NCBI GenBank assembly: GCA_947034895.1
Contig: OX344764.1
Coordinates: forward strand, 66,693,348-66,757,347
Reading direction: 5' to 3'
Length of the DNA: 64,000 nt
Source of the DNA: Rhytidiadelphus loreus
Taxonomy: Eukaryota > Streptophyta > Bryopsida > Hypnales > Hylocomiaceae
Shown here: piece by piece, positions 12,191 to 24,098 of the stretch
How positions within the stretch are numbered: the first letter of the stretch is position 1
Layout of the letters: each line of letters starts with the position of its first letter
The notes under the pieces: generated by a model
Database searches by the model: none
Told to the model about the DNA's origin: nothing
Seen by the model: the letters and a program-made list of their open reading frames with translations, nothing else
Translations under genes and position numbers: made by a program

Positions 12191-12869
12191 TTTAATATTC
12201 TTAGAAGGATGAAAGAAATGAAGTGCTCAATCTTCTTGTAATGTAAATAAGGTCTGACTAAAGGAACTTGACTCTAACAAAATTAAAATCATCATTCAAG
12301 TGGTCTTTGTTCCTAAAGAACACAACTATAGACCTAGGGGTTGACTAGCTAAATGGAATCTTGCAAGAATGTTTGTCTCTTAGAAGCACTGAGAGGATAT
12401 CAAATCCATTGTAGCATCAATTTTGATGTTGACCTAATTGTCACACAAAATATGCATGTGAACATCAATAATTTAGAAGGTAAGTTAGCCTATTGTGAAC
12501 AAAATTATATTAGTAGTGTACATTTTAGAACTTGAGTGTATACTACCATTACAATTTTGTTCACAATGGGCTTACTTCCATTTGTGTTTGCAATTGGCTC
12601 ATTTACCTTAGGTGTTGTGAGGACCGTAGCCATTGCATTGTATGAGTAGTATATGGTGGTCCGAACTTTTTTTGAAAGAATCTCCTTGAAAAGAATTCTA
12701 CAATAATACATGGACAACATGAAGTAGAGGCTTTGGTCACTTTAGAGGGGGGAAATTGTTTATAGAAATGTTTGTTGCTGGGAGTGGTGATAGTAAAGTG
12801 AATATATATAATTGTAAACAAAATGCATTAAGGAGACCCTTGCTAACACCATTCTTGACAACAAGTGTA
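12191..12869. other. AT-rich spacer without recognised features
   Basis: The short ORFs on both strands overlap one another and show no family motif. I see nothing supportable. Confidence 0.35.
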
Positions 12870-13115
12870 AACATATTCATTAGGGGATATATGAGACCTC
12901 TAAGAGATTGTTTGGCCACGGTTCCTCATATTGTGAACCATGGTCGGACAATCAGATTATTTAATAATTAAAAAATTAAAAAAATCAAAAGAATATTAAA
13001 ATTTTGATTTATTTATGTAGTCTGACGTGGCAGTCTTTCTACTACGTTGGACTACTGGTCTTGCAATGTTCCTATAGTTTGAGAACATCGGGAAACTCGT
13101 AGTCTCCCAATGGCA
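12870..13115. repeat. Diverged copy of an AT-cored repeat
   Basis: Resembles the units at 13654-14230 and 15169-15995. It has a GAGATTGTTT-like left part with GG.CACGGTTCC, an AT-only core, then TCTGACGTGGCAGTCT and GAGAACAT before CTCGTAGTCT. Boundaries are approximate. Confidence 0.4.
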
Positions 13116-13142
13116 TGAAAAATCATGTAATGATTAGATAGA

Positions 13143-13380
13143 TTAACCCTTAATCCTTAAACATTGGAGTGAACCCGATAAGTTGATCCATTTTTAGAAC
13201 AACCATATCTAGATCTTGGAATGTAGAGAGTCACTTGAACTTGCATTCATCTTCAAAAAAAGCAAGTTAGCTATCCAAATATATATTTAGATTTAGAAGA
13301 AGATTCACTATTGAATTTACAAAATTTTCCAAAGTGCAAGTAGTTTGGAGGTTGTAGCAAAGAATCATTGAATAGGAGAG
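13143..13380. repeat. TTAACCC terminus and dispersed repeat, copy 2
   Basis: Begins TTAACCCTTAATCCTTAAAC and continues into sequence shared with 7672-7880. A matching right TTAA end was not found, so this is probably a decayed TTAA-type element. Confidence 0.4.
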
Positions 13381-13653
13381 CTCTAGCCAATGAGATGAAG
13401 TTTCTAGCCTAAATCATTCATGGACCTTTTTCAATGAGCTACCCAATAGTAGGTTAGACCTTGAGTGGCATAGTCCTCCCCCCTTTTTTCTTTAATCTGG
13501 TTTGTAGGTAGAAACAACCATTGGATATACATCTTGTACTTGGATTTTAAACGTTTTACAATTTTATTTTTCTTCGTGTATGTCTTTTCTTGTGTTCTTT
13601 CACTCTACTATATCCGATCTTGAATTGTGGCTCTAGATTTGTGACAATTCTTC

Positions 13654-14230
13654 CATTAGATGAAATTCAATCCTCCATTAGGGAAGATTTCAGCTACTTA
13701 AGAGATTGTTTCAGGACTATTTCCATTGCTGGGAACCAATCCTATATATACAATTAGAATATAATAATATTAGAAAAAATAAAAATAATTAATTTTTAAA
13801 TATATTAAAATTTTATTAAAAATATTAATTGATTTTTTAATAAAAAATATATTAAAATATTATATATTTGACGTGGCCGTCTCCTGGACACGTCAAATCA
13901 ATGTTTCCACAGTGTTCCCGTAGTTTCTGCAGTCTGAGAACTCACAGTCTTTTAAAACGCACAAATCTCTCCTAATGGTTAAGGGCTATGAGTTTTTATG
14001 CATTCCCCTACGTTCTTATCTCTACCACGCAGCCTATTAACGTAGTGGAGAGACCGCCATATCAGTAGGCATTAAAAAAATTAATTAATTTTAATTTTAA
14101 TATATTAATATTTAAAATATAAAAAAATTATTTTTTAATATTTTTTAATTTTCCAGACAACACAGGCTGGTTTCCAACAACAGGAACCAACCTGAAACGG
14201 CCCTCTCAAAGGACTAAATCCCATCTAATG
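13654..14230. repeat. AT-cored repeat block with CATTAGATG ends
   Basis: Flanked by CATTAGATGAAATTCAATCC on the left and AATCCCATCTAATG on the right. Inside are two GC-richer arms separated by stretches made only of A and T. The part from 13979 (TTAAGGGCTATGAG) to 14230 is the inverted counterpart of the segment ending at 15995. The family therefore has end sequences CATTAGATGRRATTCA. No coding capacity. Confidence 0.55.
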
Positions 14231-14610
14231 CATTTATCTTATAGTTTCTGAAATTTTCTGAAATTTAACAATAAATTGGTCTTCAATTGACAACAAGACC
14301 ATTTTCTTGCTCATTTTTGATACTAAAAATACAAGACTTGTTTCCTTTCATGTAAATCAATGTATTTTTATGTATTTTCATAAGATTTTAATTTTTTTAT
14401 AAGATTTTAATACAAGAAATTTTCATATTATAATTTTGCAATCTATGACTTGGATTGAAACCAAACTTTGTAGAAATGGTAAAGACTTGACTTTCTACAA
14501 GATCTTACAATTGATTTTGCCTATTAATGACTCATCTTATTCTAAGCTAACTCTACTCTTTGTAAATAACAAAATCAAGATCTAAAACACATTGAAAATG
14601 GTTTTAAAAT

Positions 14611-15134
14611 TTAAGGGCTAAAGGACATTCCATAATTATTCTAGTTTGGTTAAATTTCATTAGTTTCCTATCCAAAAGTAAACCTTTCAAAAATTTGATA
14701 TTTTTCTAATGTAATAATATATATCCAAAATGTCATTTCATTTTTAAATAAATAATAACATTAAAAACAAATTTATATGATTTAAAAAAATTATATAGTA
14801 ATTATAGAATTGCCTAAAATAGCATGAAATTTTTAGCAAAAATAGAGATGATATTGGCAATTGTCATCATGGTATAATTGATGTGTTTTTGAGCGTATAC
14901 TAATAGAAATTCAATAGAAAAGTTTAGAAGTGATGATTTTCAAGATGCTAACTTCAAAGTGTTACAAAAATTAAAAATTAAACCATTTAAAAAAAGTAAA
15001 TTTGAATAAAAAGTAGATTATAGGAACTAAATTTTCTTAGTCAGGCTTAAAGATATTTAAAATAAAAAACTATGTGAAATTCATATTTGACTTTTTACCA
15101 TGCCCCTCGAATAAGTTTGTCCTTTAAGGGTTAA
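14611..15134. mobile_element. TTAA-flanked (piggyBac-type) MITE
   Basis: The left end is TTAAGGGCTAAAGGACA. The right end read on the other strand is TTAACCCTTAAAGGACA, so the last ten bases match and the first few of the left end are mutated. The interior matches 47316-47790 (for example TTTCAAGATGCTAACTTCAAAGTG). 524 bp, no ORF. Confidence 0.6.
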
Positions 15135-15168
15135 ACCTTGAAGATGACACTTATTCATTTGTCAAAGA

Positions 15169-15995
15169 CATTAGATGGGATCACGGGGAGGACACTCTCC
15201 ACGTTTTAGCAACCCACGTGCGGAGGAAAAAGTAATACAAGTAATATACCTTAAATTTAATATTTTTTTCAAAAAGAAAATTATGGATAGATTTTACTAC
15301 TTTAGAAGTTTATATTTTGAATTATTGTTATTTTTTTATGCTAATAGTAATTAGTTATAAATTTTTGAAGAAAAAAGATACACTGTAAAGCTGATAATAA
15401 CTTTCACACCTCTATATTATATAAGAAAAAAGATTTGAAAAATGAAAAAATAATTCTATAGAATAGCTTTACAGTGAAAGTTCATTTTGGTTGAATATTG
15501 ATGCAATAGTCATCTTCATGAGAGCTCTATAAATATTTTAGTTGGAGAACATGCCATTTTAGTTCATTTTTCAACCCTTTCTAGACAATATATCTCATGT
15601 TATTTGGAATTGAAATTTTTGTCAATAGAAACCTTTAGTCATTGTTAAACAAAGCTCAAAATTTTAGGATGAAATTATAGTTTATTCAAGGTGTATTACA
15701 TGTATTACTTTTTCCACCGCCAGACGTGGGGACCCCAAATGTAGTGAGAGTGTCCTCCCCGTGGATGGGATTCAGCCCTTCAGGAGGGATGTTTTAGGCT
15801 GGCTCCCGTTGTTGCTGTCTAAAAAAAATATTAAAATATTAAAAATGAAAATATATAAGTATTTATTTATTAAAATAATAAAATTTTAATGCCTACTGAT
15901 GTAGCCGTCTCTCAACCACGTCAGTAGGTTGCGTGGTAGAGATGAGAACACAGGGGAACTCACAGCCCTTAACAAAGATTGAATTTCATCTAATG
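15169..15995. repeat. AT-cored repeat, forward copy, interrupted by an 8-bp-TSD element
   Basis: Starts CATTAGATGGGATTCA (after removing the insertion) and ends TGAATTTCATCTAATG. Its 3' arm from about 15885 (GCCTACTGATGTAGCCGTCT) to the TTAA at 15969 is a clear inverted match to 13979-14080. The element at 15182-15763 splits it near its left end. Confidence 0.55.
15182..15763. mobile_element. hAT-like MITE with 8-bp target duplication
   Basis: Perfect 18-bp inverted ends CACGGGGAGGACACTCTC, extended imperfectly through GGAAAAAGTAATAC, about 65 bp in all. The octamer GATGGGAT flanks both sides (15174-15181 and 15764-15771). An 8-bp duplication is the hallmark of hAT transposons. 582 bp, AT-rich interior, no ORF. 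The interior is also found at 60765-61190. Confidence 0.75.
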
Positions 15996-16584
15996 TAGCA
16001 ATTACTTTCTATTTTTCACTATAATGGTGAAGAAATTAAAAACCATGATTGTAAATGGAACATGTAGATTATAGATGAGACATTTATGAAAACATTTGAT
16101 TATTCACTCAAAAGCATGTGCATTCATAAAATATCATGGATCATAGATCATTGCAAGAAATACTTATACTATTTGTAGTATTCTTCTAACTTTGGAAATT
16201 GGTATTATCAATAGTATGACTATATTTGAATACTATTTGTTCATTGAGTTGGAAAATTTGGCTTGTCTATTTGTTCCTTGAATTTATTTGACTTGGACAC
16301 ATTTCCTCTCCATTTATCCACACAAATGTATGAAATTCACTTTTCATCCTTCTTCTTTTCTATGATGGCTCTAATAGGCCCACATGTGTATGTTCTAGTA
16401 TTTCTATGATTCATTTTTAACAAGTAGGGCTATTGTTCATGGAAAAACAATTGTGGCAATTGTTGTGAATTTTTCTAGGAAGGCATGTGATGAAAGAAAG
16501 TCAAATTTGTAGTCATTCATGAACCACCCTAAACCTTGAACTGCATAACTCTTTAAGTAAGAATCTAAGGCATTGATTTCATAA
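15996..16584. other. AT-rich spacer, nothing recognised
   Basis: No ORF or repeat end that I can support. Confidence 0.35.
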
Positions 16585-16586
16585 TA

Positions 16587-17074
16587 CTCCCTCTGTCTCA
16601 AAATAAATTTGGGTTTTCCATGAAGTCAATAGTGAAGTAGCGCACGTTGAAAACAAGCGGTGAAATTGACAAATTTTTAAGCCCTTTTTGGAACTACTCT
16701 AGTGGTATTAATTTTGATCATTCTTTGAGCAACATTGGTGCAATGATGTCCATTGACATCCTTTGACTCAATTCCGACAATGTCCTGTGATTCAAGTCAA
16801 GGAAATTCTCAATAAGAGATTTGTTAGTAGTAGTTTCTATATAGTTGTGGGTTGAATTCTTTGCCTTTGGTTAGTTAGAGGTTGAGTTTCAATTCCCTTT
16901 GCAAGGATTGAATTGCTATATAGTCTATAAAGTGTGGTATCTACGGATTCTTTTGCTTCAGGGTGTTCAAAGTAGCTACAATTGTTGTCCATCAAGTTGT
17001 GCAGAGTCAATTTTGAATTTAATTTGGGACAAGTATATTTGAAAGCCCTTGGATTTATTTTGGGATGGAGGGAG
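16587..17074. mobile_element. Stowaway-like MITE
   Basis: Ends CTCCCTCTGTCTCAAAATAA on the left and TTATTTTGGGATGGAGGGAG on the right, with TA on both sides (16585-16586, 17075-17076). This matches the well-known plant Stowaway terminus CTCCCTCCGTCCC of Tc1/mariner MITEs. At 488 bp it is somewhat long for the type. Confidence 0.8.
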
Positions 17075-17076
17075 TA

Positions 17077-17958
17077 CTATTTTTTAAAATCTTTCTATAG
17101 GAAAGGGTGAAAGAGTCATGAGATGAGCTTGTAAAAGTTTGAGTTTGTAATTAAAAAAATGTACTCAAAAGTACTAACCCCTTCAAAATGCCAAATGTGA
17201 CAAACCTTCACAAGTACTATTCCAAAAGTCATTCTATTTTTGAGAAATACTCCCAAAATGAGGTACAACTCCATTCTCATTGGTAAACTTTCATGGCAAT
17301 CCAATTAGAAGTTCAAAAGTTATGTTCCTAAACCAAGTTAGCTTGCAACGTGTGACAAAATAGTACAAGTGTTTCATACATTAGCCTTGAAATCATCAAT
17401 CCATGATAAAAAAATGGATGGATGCAATCACTCTTTAAAATGGCCACCAACTCACATTGTTTGTGCCTTTCAACTACAAGTATTTTTTTTTTATCATTTT
17501 TGATATCTTGCTTACTTGTTTTCCTTTCAAAAGTAGGGGTTAATATTTTGTAATGGATAATTTAAGGTGTGATTCAACTAGGCGTACCCAATTAGGTTTG
17601 TGAACTCAAATACACTTCTACCTTACTTAGCGGATGATTCTTGTGATTTTTGAGGAATTAATTTTTTTCCCAAATTGTAAGTCTCATCGGTTCAATCAGA
17701 GTGATATTAAATCTCTCCAAATGAATGCTTCTGGAAAAATAATGCAAGAAGGCTTTCATTTAAACTGCAAGAAGGCTTTCATTTAGAAGTTAGAACTATT
17801 GTAAAGCTGCAGCTACGTTAATAGATTTTCATTGTCATCTTAGCCATTCTGTGAGTACAGTGTTGACCATCTGTGAATTTGTCTCCGTTACTTGTTTTTT
17901 TTTTTAAAAAGGAAAAAAGAAGAAGATTGAATTTTGTCCAAATACTACATGGGTCATT
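17077..17958. other. AT-rich spacer, nothing recognised
   Basis: No supported gene. A short direct duplication (GCAAGAAGGCTTTCATTTA) lies near 17747-17785. Confidence 0.35.
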
Positions 17959-20900
17959 TCAAAAGTGATTGAAACTCACTGACTGCTCAAATGAATCAAC
18001 TACGTCCAAGTGAGGAGGACTTGTTACCGAGATCGATGTACGTCGTTGTCCTTCCAAAAAAACCAAAGAACAATCCAAATCCTTCAGTACAAGTGTTGAT
18101 AAGGAGGAGTTTTTTTTTGTAAAATCTTTGACAATGAGCTCAAAATTGGCAGTTACATGCATGCTTAGTTTGGTCAGACTCCTCTCAAGAGCGAGCTGAA
18201 GAGGCAGTTGAATTGGCATGGCAACAGAACGATTCAAGGCAACTTGGCTTACTTCGTGGCTTAAAGCGACAGACCTGATGATCATGAAAGCGATGTTTGC
18301 CAGAGTTGGGCATGTTCTGTTACGTTCACGTGCTACGAACTGTGCGAGGTCCTTTCCTGAAGGCAGGTAATGGGAGGTTACCAGACCAGCTGTTGCGATG
18401 CCAGTGCGCAACTCAGTCCGTCTTGGTTGGTAATTGCAAGTTAGAGATGGAACTGTGGAAGTACTCAATTCAGTCCCAGACCAAATGCCACTCTCTGTGA
18501 AACCACACTTACATTCCACCCTTCTTCTCAAGTGAAACTGCACATAAAAAAACTGAGTGAAGAAGTATCTAAGCATGTTTTACATCATTAATGGCTGCTG
18601 AATGCCGAGTTCAACACTAAACCATCTCATCTTCAACACTTTGGCTATGGTGCTCCTCTGCAAGTAATTAAGAAGCATTATCGACTCTCGATAACCTTCA
18701 AGAGCTTGGAGCTAGGAGGCCTAAGCAGATCACCGGACGTAATGCCACGTAGTTTCATTAAATCGTCACTGCCCGAATCTGAGCTTTTTGGTTTAACGAA
18801 GGGCTCACGTTGAGCCAGAAGGGACGTGGAAAATATCCTCCTCTGACCAGTCTCTGAAAGGTGACTCAAACTTGTTGTTACTATTAAGCAAATGTCACCG
18901 CTGATGAGGAGACGGACCTCTCAGCAATAGCAAAAATTATACTGAGTAAGCGTTAACTTTTGAAACTTCATCACCGATTGACAAAGACCTTCAATGGCAC
19001 ATGGAAGATAGGAAACACAGAGCAAAGCAAGTAGTTTTTGTAGTTTTCACCTCAAGCTGTGTAAGACAATGCTTCAGCTATCATAAGAAGAAGAAGAGGA
19101 GGAGGATTTCTGGCCCTTTTTCAAGGTACACATGATATGAGATGGTCTACAGAGCAGCCACCACGGCCAAGAAGGCACAAAATTTGACATGATGTACTGA
19201 TTTTCTGCGTGCTCTAGGGGGAGCCGAAAAGAGAGAATGGAGGTTGAAACATAAATTTGGAATTACAACATTCTCGAGAGCCAGAGTCTTAGGAAGACGT
19301 ACTGACGGAGAAAGAAATTAGATGCAATTGATATAGCTCAGCTGCCCAACAGTCTATAATTCAAAATTGTTTACTCTCATAATAACAACGCTGGTCCTAA
19401 GACCATTGTGAATGGAGAGTCTGCTGGAAGATAATTTACCCTTGCTGCCTCCTTTCTGAGGTAGAATCTGTGTGACATTTCCATCACCAGTAACCACATA
19501 AGAGAATTTAGGATTCTTAGGACTAAGTTTCACGTGAAGCAAGCACCTAACAAGGACGTACATAACAAGAAACTGTTGATCTCAATGCATGTTTTACTCT
19601 CCAACAAACGCATCTTGATTTAGATTCGACAAGGACATTATTCTCTCTGCTTCAATAAATTTGCTCCAAAAAATTTGGTCTAAAGTTGTACCGACATAAG
19701 GCAACTGCTGCTATGCATTTCCTTGAGAATTTGCTAAAGTTTCTCAATTCTCAGCTCAAAGGTGGCTCTCAACATGTATTGGACAATGAATGTGATAAAC
19801 AAGGTGCAAGATGAAAGACCTACATTGCATTTTGAAGTGCTGTATTATACTCCGGAGTAAGCCCTAGGAATTTATTGTGAGGAGTCAATGACGTGCATTC
19901 TTTCATTCCTCGTGTATAAGATATAAGTGTGGAAAGTTTTGAGAGGCCATAAAATAATTTGGAGCAGAACACATGATGAAAAAAGTCCAAAAATATGTTG
20001 CACGTACACGAAGTGAAACAAACATGGACATTACTGTAGAGAAGCATGAGGTTTGCAACAGAAAAATTAGACCAAATTAACCACTTCGACTTGAGCCCAA
20101 AGTGCTGTGAGGATGGTTCTTCCTACCCATCTTCACGAGTGGTTCACAAAATTAATGTGTAATTGCAATTCCTGTTAAATACACTCAAATCTATCAATTG
20201 AACTTTGAGTTCTTAAAGCTTTTGCAAACAACATCCAAATGCTTTTCTTGGTCATAATTTGTCTACCTGTGGTTACATACATCAATGAAATTTAATGGCA
20301 CACAATCATGGCTAAATTAATGAAATTTGCTTGGTAAGAGCTCCCATATCTCATTAAGTATAATTTTCAAAATATGCTGAAAGAGCTCTATCAATGTTTA
20401 TGGCCAAAAGAATCACGTGAACCCATGTACGCTCCTTCCTTCCCCCATTCCCCGTAATGGAGACATGGCCTCCTCAAAGGCCTCTTCAAATACCTCCTCA
20501 AAGAGCTGCATTGACTTGTTTTAACAAACTTATTGCCATCCAATTTTCAAACCTTGGAGACAAAGAATGGAAGACAATAAAATTTTGCATTCATGGGGAA
20601 TGTACTATAACTAATCCGTCACCTAAACTGTCCATTTTCATGCCAGAAATAAAGATGGAGTACAAAGGAATAAAGACAGTTTAGGATTCAACGAAATCTA
20701 GGTAGACTATCTTAATGTCTGACAAAGCATTCCCCTCATGATCAACAAACCCTTGGAGTAATTCTTCATTCACGTCTTGGTGTAAGAGTACAATTCTACA
20801 ATCGGCAATTCTTCAACAGTATTCTTCCTTCCAAATCACAGGTAGTTGCTAAATGAGCCTCAATTCTAAGTTACTTTGACACCTACTCAGATGGACTTCC

Positions 20901-21206
20901 ATGCAAAGCTGGAATCCCAAAGCAAATTTCAAGTTTTCCGGAATTGGAATTGCTTCTGTTGACTTCCATGATCTTTTCATTTTAGGAGCTCGCAGCTTTG
21001 TCTTGTTGTCAATACTTCTACCTGCAATCTAATTTCCAAGATCAGACTCCTCCCACAACATCGTGTACAACAAGCTATCCTCAACTTCTTCCCAGATTTC
21101 CAACTATTTGCAAACATTACTACCGACACTTCCGACACCCCTTTTGTGTGCCTTTCGGACCTAAGGTTTCAGAAGGACCGAAATATTGCACCAAATCAAC
21201 TTGCAT
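17959..21206 (-). CDS. Unrecognised multi-exon gene candidate
   Basis: I do not recognise the product. Several open blocks on the minus strand have plausible splice borders and coding-like residue composition. They include 21124-21206 (starts MQVDLVQYFGPSETLG), 20883-21017 (in frame with it; contains KTKLRAPKMKRSWKSTEA and FALGFQLCMEVHLS), and about 20684-20810 (IADCRIVLLHQDVNEELL then DIKIVYLDF). Further blocks are near 19823-19900 (HNKFLGLTPEYNTALQ), about 19370-19545 (ends TSVVIMR before a GTAAAC donor), about 18680-18860 (GQRRIFSTSLLAQREPF), and a 205-codon open frame at 17959-18576 ending in a stop. Exons 1-2 join in frame if the acceptor is CAGGTAG/AAGT. The complete model, 3' end and number of genes are uncertain; the last block may be separate. 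Confidence 0.35.
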
Positions 21207-21641
21207 GTCGTCTCGACGTGCTCACACTTTTGTTGATCTCAACAAGTAATTAAGTCAGTTTCTCCGATGGTCAGTACGTACCCACACATCCTCTGCACAA
21301 ATTAACTTCGAAAGCGGGACTATAGCTGCGCAGCTTCACAGCTTCAAGATGAATTCAAGACTCTCTAGCTAGGTTCCCTGTCGTTCCTCCAACCCACTCC
21401 TGAAGATGAATCACGCATACAATTTTTGCCGGAATTGAATTGAATCGGAAAAATTAATGTACTTTTGTGTCCAAATTCTGTTACTACTAGTGTTTACCTG
21501 ACAGACACTGGCGATGGAATTCTTCAAAAAGTTCATAGATGGACATTTTGGATTTCTCCTGTACGTGACTCTATGAGAGCAATTTATGTGCAGCTCAAGC
21601 ACAAGCTCAACTCTGTGGATTACATCACTATAACAAAAGTT

Positions 21642-21695
21642 GGTAAAAAAGAACCGCACTCAAAATCGTCAAAATTGAGTACGGTTCTTTTAACC
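21642..21695. repeat. Short hairpin
   Basis: Arms GGTAAAAAAGAACCGCACTC and GAGTACGGTTCTTTTAACC pair around a 14-base loop. It lies directly beside a longer foldback. Confidence 0.6.
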
Positions 21696-21706
21696 ACCAT
21701 TCTGAG

Positions 21707-21893
21707 CATGCCCTAAACAACTACAGAATCTTTTTTTTGGATTTCTGAACTCAATTTTTTGAATTTTTGGGCGTATAATACACCGTTGGAAAGCTCTTGA
21801 AAATACCTTTTCAACGGTGTATTATACACCCAAAAATTCAAAAAATTGAGTTCAAAAATCCAAAAAAAAGATTCTGTAATCGTTTAGGGCATG
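21707..21893. repeat. Near-perfect 187-bp foldback
   Basis: Two arms of about 87 bp pair with about six mismatches around a loop near 21800 (CTCTTGAAAATAC). The ends are CATGCCCTAAAC and GTTTAGGGCATG; an inner block is CGTATAATACACCGTTGG on the left. It is probably a foldback MITE. If transcribed it would give a long double-stranded RNA. Confidence 0.75.
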
Positions 21894-22084
21894 GAATTTC
21901 ATGAATTATGTAGAGCACTGATAGTTAATCAGGTGTTGTGTTGCATCAATTCGAGCATGGATTGGCGTTTTGGCTCCGAGGATGTTCAATTCTCTACGTC
22001 GAGATTCCTCAGCAGAATTGTGGAGTCCAAGTTCACCGGCCAGGGCTAAGAATCAATCCCCAAAGTCCGGATCCATCCATCCAA

Positions 22085-22199
22085 TGCAATTCCATAGTGC
22101 AACATGAGTACGAAATTTCACAGCTTTCGTATGGAAGAGAGCCCACCATTCTGCACTCAATCTGTGAAATTCGATAGTAAGTTGCACTATAGAATTGGG
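22085..22199. repeat. Imperfect foldback, 115 bp
   Basis: The left arm contains ATAGTGCAAC and GAAATTTCACAG, and the right arm contains CTGTGAAATTCGATAG and GTTGCACTAT. The arms are about 37 bp. It has a MITE or small-hairpin character; no target duplication is evident. Confidence 0.55.
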
Positions 22200-23884
22200 T
22201 TTATGGACTTTTTGAATTCTCTGGCGCCTGCTAATGCGGAGGAAGTGGTTTTGTGACATATAGGGTTACGTTGTGGGTATGCTGCCACTATCGAGGCATT
22301 CTAACGAGTTCCGTACGTGATTGAGGGTGCATTTTTTCATAAATACTTTTTTGGAGCAAATGGGAGGCCTTGTGTTTGCATTTGTAATTGTGGGAGCTGG
22401 ATGAGAAGAAGTTCACTTGGCTTCTGGCTGCTGACAAATTGATTGATTGATTCGAGACTTTCTGCATCATTCGGTTTGCATTGTATCCCTCTCTGTCATT
22501 CTGTCCTACATGTAGCCTTCCGCAAGGAGAAGCATGCTACTTACACTTGTTTTTCTTTAAAGGATTCTATAAAACGCTTCTCTTCACTGGGAGGAAAGGA
22601 GTCGCTTCTAACCAGCGACAAGTGCGAGGGAGTTTTGAATTCCGTGACCAGCCGGGCTCACCACCTTCGGCACATGGTCATTGCTTTTGAATTGGCTCCT
22701 CCCCACTACAGTACTCTTGACATTTGTCACCACAGTGTTTGGTGAGAAGCGGCGCCATTTTGTCAATGCTTTCAAACATTTTTAAAACCTCCTCCATCAA
22801 ATCATTTGGGTGCAACCAAGCAGTCCCTATAAACAGACCTTGTCTATGAACAAAGAGGCATTGGTAGTAACATATATAATCTGTCATTGAAATTTCAGGA
22901 ATCGTTTGCCGCAAGTATCATCCAGAGATACAATTTCTTCAGAAATTGCCCAAGAAAAGTGCTTGGAAATTTCCGGGAGAAAAACCGACACATGGAGAGA
23001 AAATCTCCGGGAGAAACGCTTGGAATGGAGACGTTGAGCCTAAGTTATATGAATAGGATCTCGTAAAACACATCGCCATCGCAATTCAGCTCGGCTCAAT
23101 TCTCAAGTGACAAGTATAAAAAAGTACACAACTTTGACTGAAGCAGTCATCACAATTGCAATAATTAATTGATGTTTTTTTTTTAAAGTTCTCCTGCACA
23201 TTTTAATAATAAGAGAAATGCTCGAAATTTCCTAACTTATTTAGAATTGAAATGTTCAAATGAGTTATTTTGTAATTTATTTTGAATGATTATGTTTGTT
23301 TAATGTTTATGCTTTTTAGAAAAGGCAAGAATACTGGTTTCATGTATGTGGGTTTTAGTTTTGGAGTAGGATTCTGGTAGTGCATTATATCTATATTTTG
23401 ATTATGGTGATATAAAACATGATCTTGTTTGAATTGTTTATAGTTTTCGTGATATAAGGTAATTTTACATCTAAAATCATACGCTTCCTAAAATCGCGCA
23501 CTAGAGATTCTTGCCTAAGATGTACTTTTACTATTCATGAGACTCCATGATTGCTTTTAGGAACACCTGTTTTCAACACTTTAAAAATTTGTAGTTTATT
23601 CATATGGTGTCCAAAAAATGCTTTCTAAGAGAATCTAGAATCTCCTTTTCATTACCGACATGATCCCACAAAAAAATTCCAATATAATAATGGGAACCAT
23701 GCTAAATTGCTTATTTGTGTGATTTTAGGTATAGGTACCTTATAATCCATTGAATTGGTCATTTCCAAACCTAAAATCGTTCTTTGTTTAGGATTACAGT
23801 GAACCAACCCATTACCACCCCTATCCCTCTGAAATGTATCCCATGGGTACATGAGGGTGGCATTGACTGGTTCACTTTAATCCG
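22200..23884. other. Spacer without supported gene
   Basis: A 100-codon plus-strand ORF at 22443-22745 overlaps equally long ORFs in other frames and has no recognisable motif. From about 23150 the sequence is AT-rich. I see nothing I can support. Confidence 0.35.
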
Positions 23885-24060
23885 TAAATGACGCGGAGGA
23901 TGTTTTTCAGCTCATGAATGACAAAGAATCTCTCCATGTAGGATAGAAGTGCAACTATATATTCATCCTCCAAATTTTGTATGAAATGGAAATATCTTCT
24001 ATAATAGTTTGACTTCCAATGAATTCTTTTGCATTTTTTTAAGCCAACAATTCACATGGT
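23885..24060. repeat. Partial TTAA-family element (same family as 24099-24444)
   Basis: Shares AATGACAAAGAATC, GTAGGATAGAAGTGCAACTA and GTTTGACTTCCAAT with the intact element just downstream and with 47815-47977. The termini are decayed. Confidence 0.5.
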
Positions 24061-24098
24061 TCCAAACCAGTTGATTTCCATAGTGACCAGCTCGTCGT

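Noticed and set aside
13979..15972. A single 2-kb transposon with long inverted repeats and TTAA at both ends
   Set aside because: Each arm is better explained as a separate copy of the AT-cored repeat in opposite orientation. Other single copies lie at 12870 and 63840.
22443..22745. 100-codon plus-strand ORF
   Set aside because: It overlaps equally long frames and shows no family motif, so I could not support it as a gene.
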